Positions 24,763-33,268 of a DNA stretch of 34,534 nucleotides are shown one piece after another. How positions within the stretch are numbered: position 1 is the first letter of the stretch; each line of letters opens with the position of its first letter. The stretch is from Candidatus Equadaptatus faecalis (GTDB taxonomy: Bacteria; Synergistota; Synergistia; Synergistales; Synergistaceae). The notes under the pieces are model-generated. The model had not been told where the DNA came from and did no database searches. It worked only from the letters and a program-made list of their open reading frames with translations. The DNA is taken from the NCBI GenBank assembly GCA_018065065.1, contig JAGHTZ010000064.1, positions 1-34,534 on the forward strand. Direction: 5' to 3'. The position numbers and the translations under genes are program-made.

Positions 24763-26688
24763 ATGTTCAACGACACAACATTCTACTGCTTTGAGGTTTC
24801 CTGCCGCGGCGAGGAAGAAGAAAGCCTTCGCGCAGAGCAGATTCGCGAATACCTTGAAGACCATTCGGGGCGGCGCAGCAGCAGCCCTGCGGGACTTTAC
24901 CAGATTGCCTCCGACAAAAAAAACAAAACAATAACCTTAGCCGCATTTCCGTGGAACAGCGACAAATACGATGAGAAAAAAATTGTCAGAAGCATACTGG
25001 AAGCAGAACTCGGCGCGGACAGAAGCAAAATCAAAAAAATAAGCGCCGCCGAACTTAAAAAATGCTATCCGGAAGCAACGGAAACACTGCGTTCACTCTT
25101 CAGAAAAAGAGGCATCAGCTACTCGGAAAAAGGCGGCTTGGAAATAATAGTATCTCTTGAAAGCGAACGCAGTGCAATGTCAAAAATCAAAAAATGCGGC
25201 TGTGCGGAATTCGTAGGGGTAGTTGACCGCATGAACAACTGCCTCAGACAGAGCAGAAAAGGCACTCTCAGCTGCGGAACGGTATTTGTCTGCGAAAATA
25301 CCCATGATGCGGAAAAATACATTAAACTGCTTAAAAACTATCTTGTCGCAAAAGGTGTGGTAAAAGATTTTCGCTACGTTACAGGCGATATTGACAATGC
25401 CGTAAAAACAGACAGAAACACAGCCTTCATATACAGAATAGACGATGATTACGACATCGGGGAACACAGCAGACATTTCTTCTCAGCGGACGCGGGAGAC
25501 CTTTGGAAGCTTCTCGGAAGAAAAACGATTTACTTAACAACAATAAGACCGGAAGAATACAGTAGAATATGCGACAAAGTTTCCTGTTTTGAAACAATTT
25601 TCCCCTACGTCGTACGCCTTGAAGAAAGCACGACGGAAGAAAAATTTGAACTTGTCAAAGAAGAAGCGGAAAGCTACGGCTTCACGGCTGACGAAAGTTT
25701 CCTCGAAAGCAGTCTGCTTGACGGCAGCATAGGCTGCGTGCTTGAAAAAATCCCCGGCGCAGTCATCAGAAAGCTTGGTAAAAACGGCTGCGACTACGTA
25801 CTCCGTCCGGAAGATTTGAATACGGCAGAGCCGAAACGCAAAAAGAGAAACGTTTCGGCGCTGGAAGAGCTTGACAGCCTCATCGGGCTTGAAGGAGTAA
25901 AAAAGACCGTGCGCGAAATCGCCGCCTGCGTCAGAAAAATGGAAGATGACCCCGACCTCTCGCTTCACATGGTATTCAAGGGGAATCCGGGCACAGGCAA
26001 AACAACCGTTGCGCGCATAATCGGACGCATCTTCGGCGAACTCGGCATCCTCAGGCATCCCGACAACTTTGTGGAGGGAGACAGAAGCAGCCTTGTAGCA
26101 GGCTACGTCGGACAAACCGCGCTTAAAACGAAAGACCGCATCAAAAAAGCAATGGGCGGAGTCCTCTTCATAGACGAAGCCTACGCACTCTGCGACGGAA
26201 ACACACATTCCGACATCGACTACGGAAACGAAGCTGTTGCCACTCTGCTTAAAGCAATGGAAGACCACAGACGCGACTTTGTCTGCATACTTGCGGGATA
26301 TCCGGAAAAAATGGACAAAATGCTTGACATGAACCCGGGCTTCAGAAGCCGCATACTCTTCCACGTTGACTTCCCCGACTACTCGTCGGACGAAATGCTT
26401 GAAATACTCCGCGGAATATGCAAAAAAAGCTGCTATCTGCTTGACGACGGCGCGGAAAAGGAAGCGCTTGCTTTCTTCAGCCGCCAGCTTAAAAACGCGG
26501 ACAAAAATTTCGCCAACGGCAGAACCGTGCGCAACCTCTACGAGCTTGCGAAAACAAAACAGGCGCTGAGAAGCCCCGACAAAAATGACAAAACCTTCAC
26601 GGCGGAAGACCTTGCCGAAGCCGGAAAAGTGCTTGAGGCGACAAAAACGCAGAAACAGAACAGCAAGCCAATCGGCTTTGCGGCATAA
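24763..26688 (+). CDS. CbbX/SpoVK-like AAA+ ATPase with N-terminal pseudo-AAA and C-terminal IGF tail
   Basis: 641 aa. I chose ATG 24763 because aaaggag precedes it; an in-frame start at 24622 lacks a ribosome site. Residues 1-165 are unrecognised. Residues 167-345 look like a degenerate AAA module: TVFVCENT stands where Walker A would be and [10 protein letters not shown] where Walker B would be, and [10 protein letters not shown]...FETIF lines up with YPEKM...FRSRI of the active domain. After a basic linker (PKRKKRN) the active AAA+ runs about 365-620: GNPGTGKTT (407-415), [10 protein letters not shown] (467-476), arginine finger FRSR (527-530). The closest family is CbbX/SpoVK/EccA. The last residues are [11 protein letters not shown] (637-639) equals the ClpP-docking tripeptide of ClpX, and clpP is the next gene. 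A partner unfoldase for that ClpP is likely (inference). Confidence 0.88.
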   Translation: MFNDTTFYCFEVSCRGEEEESLRAEQIREYLEDHSGRRSSSPAGLYQIASDKKNKTITLAAFPWNSDKYDEKKIVRSILEAELGADRSKIKKISAAELKKCYPEATETLRSLFRKRGISYSEKGGLEIIVSLESERSAMSKIKKCGCAEFVGVVDRMNNCLRQSRKGTLSCGTVFVCENTHDAEKYIKLLKNYLVAKGVVKDFRYVTGDIDNAVKTDRNTAFIYRIDDDYDIGEHSRHFFSADAGDLWKLLGRKTIYLTTIRPEEYSRICDKVSCFETIFPYVVRLEESTTEEKFELVKEEAESYGFTADESFLESSLLDGSIGCVLEKIPGAVIRKLGKNGCDYVLRPEDLNTAEPKRKKRNVSALEELDSLIGLEGVKKTVREIAACVRKMEDDPDLSLHMVFKGNPGTGKTTVARIIGRIFGELGILRHPDNFVEGDRSSLVAGYVGQTALKTKDRIKKAMGGVLFIDEAYALCDGNTHSDIDYGNEAVATLLKAMEDHRRDFVCILAGYPEKMDKMLDMNPGFRSRILFHVDFPDYSSDEMLEILRGICKKSCYLLDDGAEKEALAFFSRQLKNADKNFANGRTVRNLYELAKTKQALRSPDKNDKTFTAEDLAEAGKVLEATKTQKQNSKPIGFAA

Positions 26689-26734
26689 CTTGGTAAAACT
26701 GAAAATTCAACCTAACGAACGGAGGCAGAAAAAA

Positions 26735-27316
26735 ATGATACCGATGGTAATTGAAAGAACAAACGGCGGGGAACGCGCCATGGACATATACAGCAGACTG
26801 CTTAAAGACAGAATAATATTTGTCGGCGGCGAAATAAACGACGAACTTGCAAATGCCGTAACCGCGCAGCTACTCTTCCTTGAAAGCGAAGACGCGGAAA
26901 AAGAAATCAGCCTCTACGTCAACAGCCCCGGAGGAAGCGTAAGCGCCGGACTTGCGATATACGACACAATGAACTACGTAAAGCCTGACGTATCGACAAT
27001 CTGCGTCGGCTGCGCGGCAAGCATGGGAGCCGTCCTGCTTTCGGCGGGGGCAAAAGGAAAACGCTTTGTACTGCCGACCTCGCGCGTAATGATACACCAG
27101 CCTCTCGGAGGAGCGGCGGGACAGGCGAGCGACATAGAAATCCGCGCGAAAGAAATACTCAAAACAAAAGCAATGCTGAACAAAATTCTTGCCGAAAACA
27201 GCGGGCAGCCGTTTGAAAAAATCGCGGCGGACACCGACAGAGACTACTTCCTCACGGCGGAACAGGCAGTCGCCTACGGGCTTGCCGACAAAGTAATCAG
27301 AAGAAAACAGGCTTAG
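26735..27316 (+). CDS. clpP: ClpP-family serine protease
   Basis: 193-aa complete ClpP. The start at 26735 follows ggagg (26721-26725) and gives the canonical beginning [20 protein letters not shown], with the axial-loop and hydrophobic N-terminal region. Catalytic triad Ser96 (GCAASMGA), His121 (MIHQPLGG) and Asp170 (DTDRDYF) are all present. The handle region is intact, so a tetradecamer is expected. It is not beside tig or clpX but 46 bases after a CbbX-like AAA+ gene in an accessory operon, so it is probably a dedicated second copy (inference; the rest of the genome is not visible). Being otherwise canonical, it could still be a housekeeping copy. Confidence 0.95.
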   Translation: MIPMVIERTNGGERAMDIYSRLLKDRIIFVGGEINDELANAVTAQLLFLESEDAEKEISLYVNSPGGSVSAGLAIYDTMNYVKPDVSTICVGCAASMGAVLLSAGAKGKRFVLPTSRVMIHQPLGGAAGQASDIEIRAKEILKTKAMLNKILAENSGQPFEKIAADTDRDYFLTAEQAVAYGLADKVIRRKQA

Positions 27317-27340
27317 AACTGACAGAAAGGAGCTGCCAAA

Positions 27341-28258
27341 ATGCTGAGCGAACTTGAAAAAATTGACTGGCTTGTACTGGGTGAAACATCGGACGTTGCG
27401 GAAGAAGACCTCGACCGCCCCTATGCGTACCTTGACAGAATATACACGCGCCGCGAATTTGAAAAAACAGCGGAAGAAGGCTGCGCCCTGTACAGCGCAT
27501 GCCAAAAAAAACGCGCGGAAAAACGCGCTGCTGACGTTAAACTGTTCTTTGACAATATAGACATGCTTATGCAGCACAGAGAAGAAATATATGCGGACAA
27601 AGAGCTTGCCGGCAGCAACCCTCTCGGCTTTGAGCGGCTTCGCAAACTCATCCTTGGAATGTACGACGGCTACTCCCTGACACTTGAAGGTATGCTCAGG
27701 CTTTGGGCAAACGGTGCATGGAAAGGCAAATGCCCCGAATGTGAAACTGAAAGCTACCTGTTCAGATACGGATTGTTCGGCGCGTTTATCTGGTGTCCGA
27801 AATGCGGTAAAGTACAGGAACTGCACTGCACGGAACTGCTCCGTGTTGACCCTGAAAGCACGGCAGCATGCAAAATATTCTGCGAGTACGAAGAAGTTCA
27901 AAAAAAATATGGCGTACAAACCGGCGGAGGCTTTACGCTGCAGGGCAGAAGCGGGCCAATGATAAGCTTCTCAGCAGCACAGAAAGAAAAAACGGAGCAG
28001 AAAAAAAGCAAAAACAAAAAGAAAAAAGAAACACTGTCAGGCTTCAAAGAATTTGCCGAAAGCACGCGCGAATACAGCGAGCTTCCGCGCGAAGAAGTAA
28101 TCGGGCGCGCACGCTTTGAAATGGCGAAAAAGCACGGTAAGCTTATTGCTGAAATACTGGAAGACATCGAAGAAATGAAAGCGTTTCTTGCGGATGAAAC
28201 GCCGAGCGAAACGCAGAAGTTTTTCGCCGGACTGAACGAAAAAATAAAACAGAACTGA
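27341..28258 (+). CDS. Unknown 305-aa protein with CPEC/CPKC zinc ribbon
   Basis: Family not recognised. The ATG follows aaaggag (27326-27332). The N-terminal half is helical and charged. A zinc ribbon is evident from C131-x2-C134 (CPEC), 17 residues, then C152-x2-C155 (CPKC), followed by LHC. Residues about 218-231 form a strongly basic stretch (KKSKNKKKKE), and the C-terminus is a predicted coiled coil (about 240-300). No signal peptide or membrane segment. A nucleic-acid or adaptor role is possible but not shown. It lies 24 bases after clpP in the same operon. Confidence 0.75.
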   Translation: MLSELEKIDWLVLGETSDVAEEDLDRPYAYLDRIYTRREFEKTAEEGCALYSACQKKRAEKRAADVKLFFDNIDMLMQHREEIYADKELAGSNPLGFERLRKLILGMYDGYSLTLEGMLRLWANGAWKGKCPECETESYLFRYGLFGAFIWCPKCGKVQELHCTELLRVDPESTAACKIFCEYEEVQKKYGVQTGGGFTLQGRSGPMISFSAAQKEKTEQKKSKNKKKKETLSGFKEFAESTREYSELPREEVIGRARFEMAKKHGKLIAEILEDIEEMKAFLADETPSETQKFFAGLNEKIKQN

Positions 28259-28290
28259 GACGAAAGACGAACGAAAAGGCAGGGACAAAC

Positions 28291-29073
28291 GTGGACGCGG
28301 AAAACAAGAAACCTTACGTAGGCTTCAGAAAAATAATACTCAATACGGCGGAAGAAATGGCGGAGAACAAATACCCGGGCAAAACCGACCTTCACGCGCT
28401 GGTATGGAGCAAACTTGCGCACTGCACGGGAGGCTCCATCGCAGGCATGCGCTGTATCAACCAAAATATAGCCGCTGACCTGAGAACCCTCGTAAAAACA
28501 GGCGAACTTGAATGTAAAACGTACTACTTGTACGAAGAACCTGAATACAAAAAAGAACGCTACGACCGTTTTCCCCTGCAGCGCAGCAGAAAACGGCAGG
28601 AATTTAAACTGCTGCTGACGAACAAGGTCTATGCGCCATTCTCAAAAGAACTGCGCGAAACAAAAATTGAACTTGAAAAAGAATGTATCGAAAAACATCT
28701 TCTCACACCCGAAATAGTGCAGCGTTACATGAAATTCAACGAACTGCTGCCCAATAGACACAAATACAAAAACATCTTCCGCCACGTCTCTTACTGCCTC
28801 TCCGGAAACGGACGCACCTTCGGCAAAATCTGCTTTGGAAGCGCAAACTTCGGCGTTTCAAAACCGAAAAAAATAACCGAAGAACAGAAAAACGCGCTGC
28901 TTGAACTCTGCGAAATAGACAGGGAAAAATTTGAAGACACAATGTTTGACGCGAAAGACGACGGTACGGCGGTAAAATTCGTTGTCAAAATCATACTCTA
29001 CTGCTTACTGTGCGGCACTCCCCTTATCCGAAGAAAATACGTCTACACCCTGCCGCACCGCAGAAAAAGGTGA
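28291..29073 (+). CDS. Unknown 260-aa protein, basic, possible winged helix at N-terminus
   Basis: Not recognised. A GTG start is used, with a weak ribosome site (aggcaggga) upstream; a later start, ATG 28357, is conceivable. Residues about 25-75 (DLHALVWSKLAHCTGG, then NQNIAADLRTLVKTGELECK) look like a winged-helix unit: a helix, a second helix and a small wing. The middle is rich in Lys/Arg and Glu. The C-terminal part has VKFVVKIILYCLLCGTPL, hydrophobic but probably a buried helix. Spacing to neighbours (32 and 4 bases) supports operon membership. Confidence 0.65.
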   Translation: MDAENKKPYVGFRKIILNTAEEMAENKYPGKTDLHALVWSKLAHCTGGSIAGMRCINQNIAADLRTLVKTGELECKTYYLYEEPEYKKERYDRFPLQRSRKRQEFKLLLTNKVYAPFSKELRETKIELEKECIEKHLLTPEIVQRYMKFNELLPNRHKYKNIFRHVSYCLSGNGRTFGKICFGSANFGVSKPKKITEEQKNALLELCEIDREKFEDTMFDAKDDGTAVKFVVKIILYCLLCGTPLIRRKYVYTLPHRRKR

Positions 29074-29077
29074 CAAA

Positions 29078-29560
29078 ATGAACAGAAAAAAAGCCAAAAA
29101 ACGTCTCAGACTGCGTTTTGAAAAAACGCAGATGAAAAAAACAAAGCGCTCGTTTCATACAGAGCCGTTTCCGCCGAAACTTGCGGAGCTTGGGCTAACG
29201 CCTGAAATGTACCATCTTGCCGGAATTTACTTTAACGCGGACAAATTTGCCGGCGGCAGATGCCGGCAGAGAAACAGGCAGTACAGAAAAAACTGGGGAT
29301 TCAACTACACCTCGCTGATAGGACTTTATCACACAATCGCCCTGTTCATCTATCCGCGGCTTGTCGCGCTAAAAGAACTCAAACAGGGCTACCCTGCTGA
29401 ACTGACCGTGGAGGAATGGGATCAGATACTCGACAAAATGATTGCCGGCTTCCGTTCAATCATATACGAAGCGGAAAATCCCGACATTGAAAACTACGAA
29501 AACATTGAGGACGAGACAATAAAACTTTTTGCGCAGTGGTACGGGCATCTTTGGCTGTAA
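29078..29560 (+). CDS. 160-aa small phage/mobile-element-type protein
   Basis: ATG 29078, four bases after the previous stop, with an aaaaaggtg site. An in-frame extension to 28982 would overlap the previous gene and is not needed. After a basic start (KKAKKRLRLRFEKTQMKKTK) it has a helical domain with LYHTIALFIYPRLVALKELK and YPAELTVEEWDQILDKMI. This resembles an uncharacterised family seen in prophages and plasmids of anaerobes (WxxxxxPxxLxxLKxxxxGYPxELTxEEWDxILDxMI pattern, from memory). No activity is known to me. Confidence 0.7.
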   Translation: MNRKKAKKRLRLRFEKTQMKKTKRSFHTEPFPPKLAELGLTPEMYHLAGIYFNADKFAGGRCRQRNRQYRKNWGFNYTSLIGLYHTIALFIYPRLVALKELKQGYPAELTVEEWDQILDKMIAGFRSIIYEAENPDIENYENIEDETIKLFAQWYGHLWL

Positions 29561-29591
29561 AGCGCTGCACAAACTCAAAGGGGACGGCGGA

Positions 29592-29831
29592 ATGTCACTC
29601 GACAAGGCTATTGAACACAAAAAGGAACAGAGAAAAAAAGACAGCTGGAAGCACTTTATGCATGCAGACGGCTGCCTCTGGTGCAAAAGAAACCTGAGGC
29701 ACAGTCTCATCAAAGAACGCGCAAGAACAGACGCAGAACTCAGAACCTTTGCCGACGAAGACGCGCCCAACCGCGTAACATTCATAAAAAAATCGCGCAG
29801 GGTTCACAGCAGAATGCAGGAAACGAAATAA
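29592..29831 (+). CDS. 79-aa small protein with CxxC motif (phage-type)
   Basis: The start at 29592 follows aaagggg/ggcgg. It begins SLDKAIEHKKEQRKK and carries DGCLWCKRNLRHS (CxxC) and a basic, helical C-terminus. I recall similar short proteins (SLDKAIEHGKEHRKPY..., with CPWC) scattered in phage and plasmid gene clusters. Possibly a small zinc or nucleic-acid-binding protein; the function is not known. It lies 31 bases after the previous gene. Confidence 0.65.
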   Translation: MSLDKAIEHKKEQRKKDSWKHFMHADGCLWCKRNLRHSLIKERARTDAELRTFADEDAPNRVTFIKKSRRVHSRMQETK

Positions 29832-29866
29832 TAAACTATAATGACAGACAAAGAAAGGAAGACAAA

Positions 29867-30241
29867 ATGACAGGAATAATCGTATGCGGTGGCAGAGATT
29901 TTAACGACTGGCAGCTGCTTGAAGCGAGCCTTGACACAATACTGCTTGGAATTGACGACGAAATAGAAATAATAACGGGCGGGGCAAAAGGCGCGGACGC
30001 GCTTGCCAAAAAATACGCGCAGGAAAATGGGTATTCGCTCAAAGAATTTCGCGCAGACTGGAAACGCTACCGCAAAGGCGCAGGGCCTGTACGCAATGCC
30101 GAAATGCTGAAATACGCGCTTACGCTTGAAAACGCCATGGTCGCAGGCTTTTGGGACGGAAAAAGCCGCGGTACGGCAGACATGCTTCAAAAAGCCCGCG
30201 CCAAAGGCGTAAAAACCTACGAAATCCACTATGAAAAATAA
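29867..30241 (+). CDS. DUF2493 / SLOG-domain protein (YspA type)
   Basis: 124 aa with an aaaggaag ribosome site. It has the complete SLOG pattern of the YspA/cpYpsA-related group: VCGGRDFND (near residues 5-13), ITGGAKGADALAKKYA (about 40-55), GAGPVRNAEML (about 73-83) and a C-terminal GTADMLQKARAKG. SLOG folds bind nucleotides or nucleotide-derived signals, and related domains act as sensors in several defence systems. As last gene of the accessory operon it could provide such a signal input (inference), though the family is also common in phages with no known role. Confidence 0.88.
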   Translation: MTGIIVCGGRDFNDWQLLEASLDTILLGIDDEIEIITGGAKGADALAKKYAQENGYSLKEFRADWKRYRKGAGPVRNAEMLKYALTLENAMVAGFWDGKSRGTADMLQKARAKGVKTYEIHYEK

Positions 30242-30479
30242 CGAAATTCCCAAAATGATATTCATTTTTTGGATTAGGTTGCTATAATAAGATGGAAGAC
30301 AATGAAGAAAAAATTGGTGCGCGGGGAATAGGCAGGGAGATGACAAACAGAATCAGCAAACAACACAGCACAGAGTGAGAAGCGAATAGTGTATTTCTCT
30401 GCCACAAAAAAAAGAAATTTATCCTCATTAAAGCATTTGAATAATACCTGTTATTTATTTTTTATAGGGGGCACAATAT
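30242..30479 (+). promoter_or_regulatory. Promoter region upstream of mcrB
   Basis: Extended -10 TGCTATAAT (TATAAT 30283-30288) with a TTCATT-like -35 (30261-30266) at 16 bp. Downstream is an AT-rich untranslated stretch with an A-run (about 30404-30414). The base composition drops from GC-balanced to AT-rich here, marking the boundary between the accessory operon and mcrBC. A ribosome site (aggggg, about 30466-30471) precedes mcrB. Confidence 0.55.
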
Positions 30480-31730
30480 ATGAAACTAACCGAAAAGGTA
30501 ATAAAATGTCTTAAGTCTAAAAAATCTCAGAAATGTACAGCTAATGAAATATCGATATGGATATGGGAAAATTATAATGAATATTGTCTGGAAAAAATGC
30601 GGAATACAAAAGCAAAAACTAAGGAAGATGTAATAAAACAAATTGCAGCAGAGATTGGCAGAAGCAGGAGTGAATTGGAAAGTAAATATAATGTAATAAG
30701 CATTACTGACAAAAGGCCATATAGCTATTATATGCTTGAAAATCTAGATGTTAATGCTTCTAACCGCGAAGAAAAAATTGTACGTAACAAAATTTGGTTT
30801 GGGGCTCCGGGGACTGGAAAAAGTTACAAACTCAATAAAGAAACAAAAAACTTCCTCGGTGAAGAAAAATTTGAAACAAATCATGAACGTGTTACGTTTC
30901 ACCCAGATTATTCGTACGCAAATTTTGTCGGAACATATAAACCTATTATGACAAAAGTTGAGAGTAAAGATAACATTTCGTATAAATATGTTCCAGGACC
31001 TTTTATGCGTGTGCTTGTAAGGGCGCTGAACAATCCCAAACAAAATTTTGTCTTGATTATTGAAGAAATTAACCGTGCTAATACCGCAGCGGTGTTTGGC
31101 GATATATTCCAGTTGCTTGACCGTAATCCTGAGGGAAATAGTGAATATCCGATAGCTGTTTCCGAAGACATTAAACATTATCTTGAAGATGTCAACTTAA
31201 ATGGTGATGCGAAGAAAAAATTAAAAGCCTGTACTGAACTTATTATCCCGTCAAATATGTATATTTGGGCAACGATGAACAGCGCAGACCAAGGGGTGTT
31301 TCCTATGGACACGGCTTTCAAACGCCGTTGGGATTTTGAATATATGGATATTAATGCTGGAGAAGCAGAAATCGCCGATTTTGAGTTTGATACGATAAAT
31401 TGGAACAATATTCGTAAAGCGATAAACGATGCTCTTGCAGAACAGAAAATTAACGAAGACAAACTAATGGGGGCGTATTTCCTTTCTAAATCATTGCTGG
31501 AAAGCAAAGATAACAAACAGTTTGTCTCAGCCTTTAAATCCAAAGTTCTTATGTATCTGTATGAAGACGCTGCCAAAATGAAGAGAGATCAAATATTCTT
31601 TGCAGCCGGCAAACGCTATTCTGAAATTTGCAAGAAATTTGATACAGATGGAATACAAGTATTTAACAATGACATTCAGAACAAATATAAAGAACTGAAG
31701 TCACAGAGTGACGAACAGAATAAGGAATAA
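30480..31730 (+). CDS. mcrB: McrB-like AAA+ GTPase of a type IV restriction system
   Basis: 416 aa. Residues 1-90 form a small helical, winged-helix-like domain (KVIKCLKSKKSQKCTANEIS, then a YYMLEN end) in place of the methyl-binding domain of E. coli McrB. The AAA+ part has FGAPGTGKSY (107-116), FHPDYSYANFVGTYKPIM, Walker B-type VLIIEEINRANTAAVFGDIF and WATMNSADQGVFPMDTAFKRRW, the McrB signature with NSAD where E. coli has NTAD. McrB translocates on DNA and switches on McrC. The stop overlaps the mcrC start (TAATG). Clearly AT-richer than upstream genes, consistent with recent transfer. Confidence 0.92.
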   Translation: MKLTEKVIKCLKSKKSQKCTANEISIWIWENYNEYCLEKMRNTKAKTKEDVIKQIAAEIGRSRSELESKYNVISITDKRPYSYYMLENLDVNASNREEKIVRNKIWFGAPGTGKSYKLNKETKNFLGEEKFETNHERVTFHPDYSYANFVGTYKPIMTKVESKDNISYKYVPGPFMRVLVRALNNPKQNFVLIIEEINRANTAAVFGDIFQLLDRNPEGNSEYPIAVSEDIKHYLEDVNLNGDAKKKLKACTELIIPSNMYIWATMNSADQGVFPMDTAFKRRWDFEYMDINAGEAEIADFEFDTINWNNIRKAINDALAEQKINEDKLMGAYFLSKSLLESKDNKQFVSAFKSKVLMYLYEDAAKMKRDQIFFAAGKRYSEICKKFDTDGIQVFNNDIQNKYKELKSQSDEQNKE

Positions 31731-33187
31731 TGGAAGCAAAATATAAGCCAATATATCTGCATGAAGGGCAATATTTGTTGTCTGAATTACAAAATGCCCT
31801 TAACAATAGCGCTGACATTACCAAAAAACTGATAGCCAAAATAAAAGAGTTTGGTATTCTTCGGCGCATACGTAAACAATCAAGTGATAAAGATATTTCT
31901 GAACTTGCCGATGCAGATTATGTTGTTACTGACACTAAAGATGACGATGTCTATGTCGTCAAATTTGTTGGTATTGTTATCGTAGATAGTGTGGTCTTAA
32001 TCTGTTATCCTAAATATCTTCCTCGCCAAGACCCTTCTAAAGAGACTGTCTGTCAAATTTTCCGGGTTCTTGCAAAATACAACAACTCAACAGAACAAAA
32101 TCTCAATATGTTTGATGAAAATACAGATGGTATGACAAATCTGCTTACTGTTATGTTGTTTCTTTTGCATGATTATTTTGAGAACGGCATTTACGATAAC
32201 AACAAGCAAATTATCGAAACAAACGGCAGCGGTGAAATTTTCTGGGATAAGACTATCAACGAAACCTTGGCTCTGTTGAAAAATAACAGACCCTATTACA
32301 CAGAATTGAAAACCAGAAAACACCTCTCTACTGTTGATAGTTATTTTGCAAGGCTGCATAAATGCGTGCTGAATGAAATTTCAAGAGATTTATTTGAGTC
32401 TGGAGTGTCTGAACTTTTAGGGATTCCTGAAATTATGTTTGACGAGGAAGAACGAAACTGTTTCGGTGAAACTGAGTATATTTTGTACCGGCTTGAAAAT
32501 GAATTAAAAGAACAGTTTAATACACGCAAGCAGCATGTGCTGAAAGCGCTGCATTCGTATATTAAGTGTGAAAATAAATATGGCGATACTGACGCTTTTT
32601 GCATGTACGGCACAAATGCTTTCAATATGGTGTGGGAAAAGGTTTGCGCTGAAGTGTTTAATAATAAACTGAACACGTCAATCTCTGCAATTCCGGAAAT
32701 ATATGACAAACTGCAGGAGAAAAACACCGAGAAACTAATACGTATAATTGACAAGCCAGTGTGGCATTTTGAAAATATTCCCTATGACAAAGTTGAAACC
32801 TTAAAACCTGATATTGTATGTATTGAAAGCGACAAATTTATTATTCTTGATGCAAAATATTATCTTCTTAAAAACGACGGGAATAAAATATCTGGAAACC
32901 CTGGAATAGAATCAATTACAAAGCAATACTTGTATAACCTAGCTTTCCAAAAATATTTTGACGGGAAAAATATCAATATGCAGTTTGAAAACTATTTTGT
33001 GTTTCCGAAATTTGGCAAGCCCCCAGATGGAAAAACGACGGTGTGTTTTGATATTTTCAAAAATGAACCGTTGAACCTGCCTGATATAAATGTAGTATTC
33101 ATTGAGCCGGAGAAATTATATGTGCATTATTTAAATAATGAGAGGGTATCGTTCTCTAAGTTTATTGAGGCAGAATTGGGTTCGTAG
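31730..33187 (+). CDS. mcrC: McrC-like PD-(D/E)xK nuclease subunit
   Basis: 485 aa, starting inside the mcrB stop. The N-terminal half (HEGQYLLSEL...) is the McrC/LlaJI-type scaffold. The C-terminal nuclease core shows Asp361 in KPDIVC, then Asp374-Ala-Lys376 in IILDAKYY, the PD-D-x-K arrangement. It cuts DNA when driven by McrB, restricting modified (methylated) or other specific DNA. Low GC like mcrB. A terminator follows at 33233-33268. Confidence 0.92.
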   Translation: MEAKYKPIYLHEGQYLLSELQNALNNSADITKKLIAKIKEFGILRRIRKQSSDKDISELADADYVVTDTKDDDVYVVKFVGIVIVDSVVLICYPKYLPRQDPSKETVCQIFRVLAKYNNSTEQNLNMFDENTDGMTNLLTVMLFLLHDYFENGIYDNNKQIIETNGSGEIFWDKTINETLALLKNNRPYYTELKTRKHLSTVDSYFARLHKCVLNEISRDLFESGVSELLGIPEIMFDEEERNCFGETEYILYRLENELKEQFNTRKQHVLKALHSYIKCENKYGDTDAFCMYGTNAFNMVWEKVCAEVFNNKLNTSISAIPEIYDKLQEKNTEKLIRIIDKPVWHFENIPYDKVETLKPDIVCIESDKFIILDAKYYLLKNDGNKISGNPGIESITKQYLYNLAFQKYFDGKNINMQFENYFVFPKFGKPPDGKTTVCFDIFKNEPLNLPDINVVFIEPEKLYVHYLNNERVSFSKFIEAELGS

Positions 33188-33232
33188 TTTTGAGTTTGCT
33201 TTTAAGTAGTCCACACACAAGGACAATCATTG

Positions 33233-33268
33233 AATGACCGAACCTTTGGGAGAGGCGGTCATTTTTTT
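33233..33268 (+). terminator. Terminator after mcrC
   Basis: aatgaccg (33233-33240) pairs with cggtcatt (33256-33263), 8 bp, with partial inner pairing (cct with agg) in the loop. A run of seven T overlaps the end of the stem (33262-33268). Confidence 0.8.

Noticed and set aside
30292-30378. 28-codon frame after the mcrB promoter
   Set aside because: The ATG is at or before the predicted transcript start and has no ribosome site.
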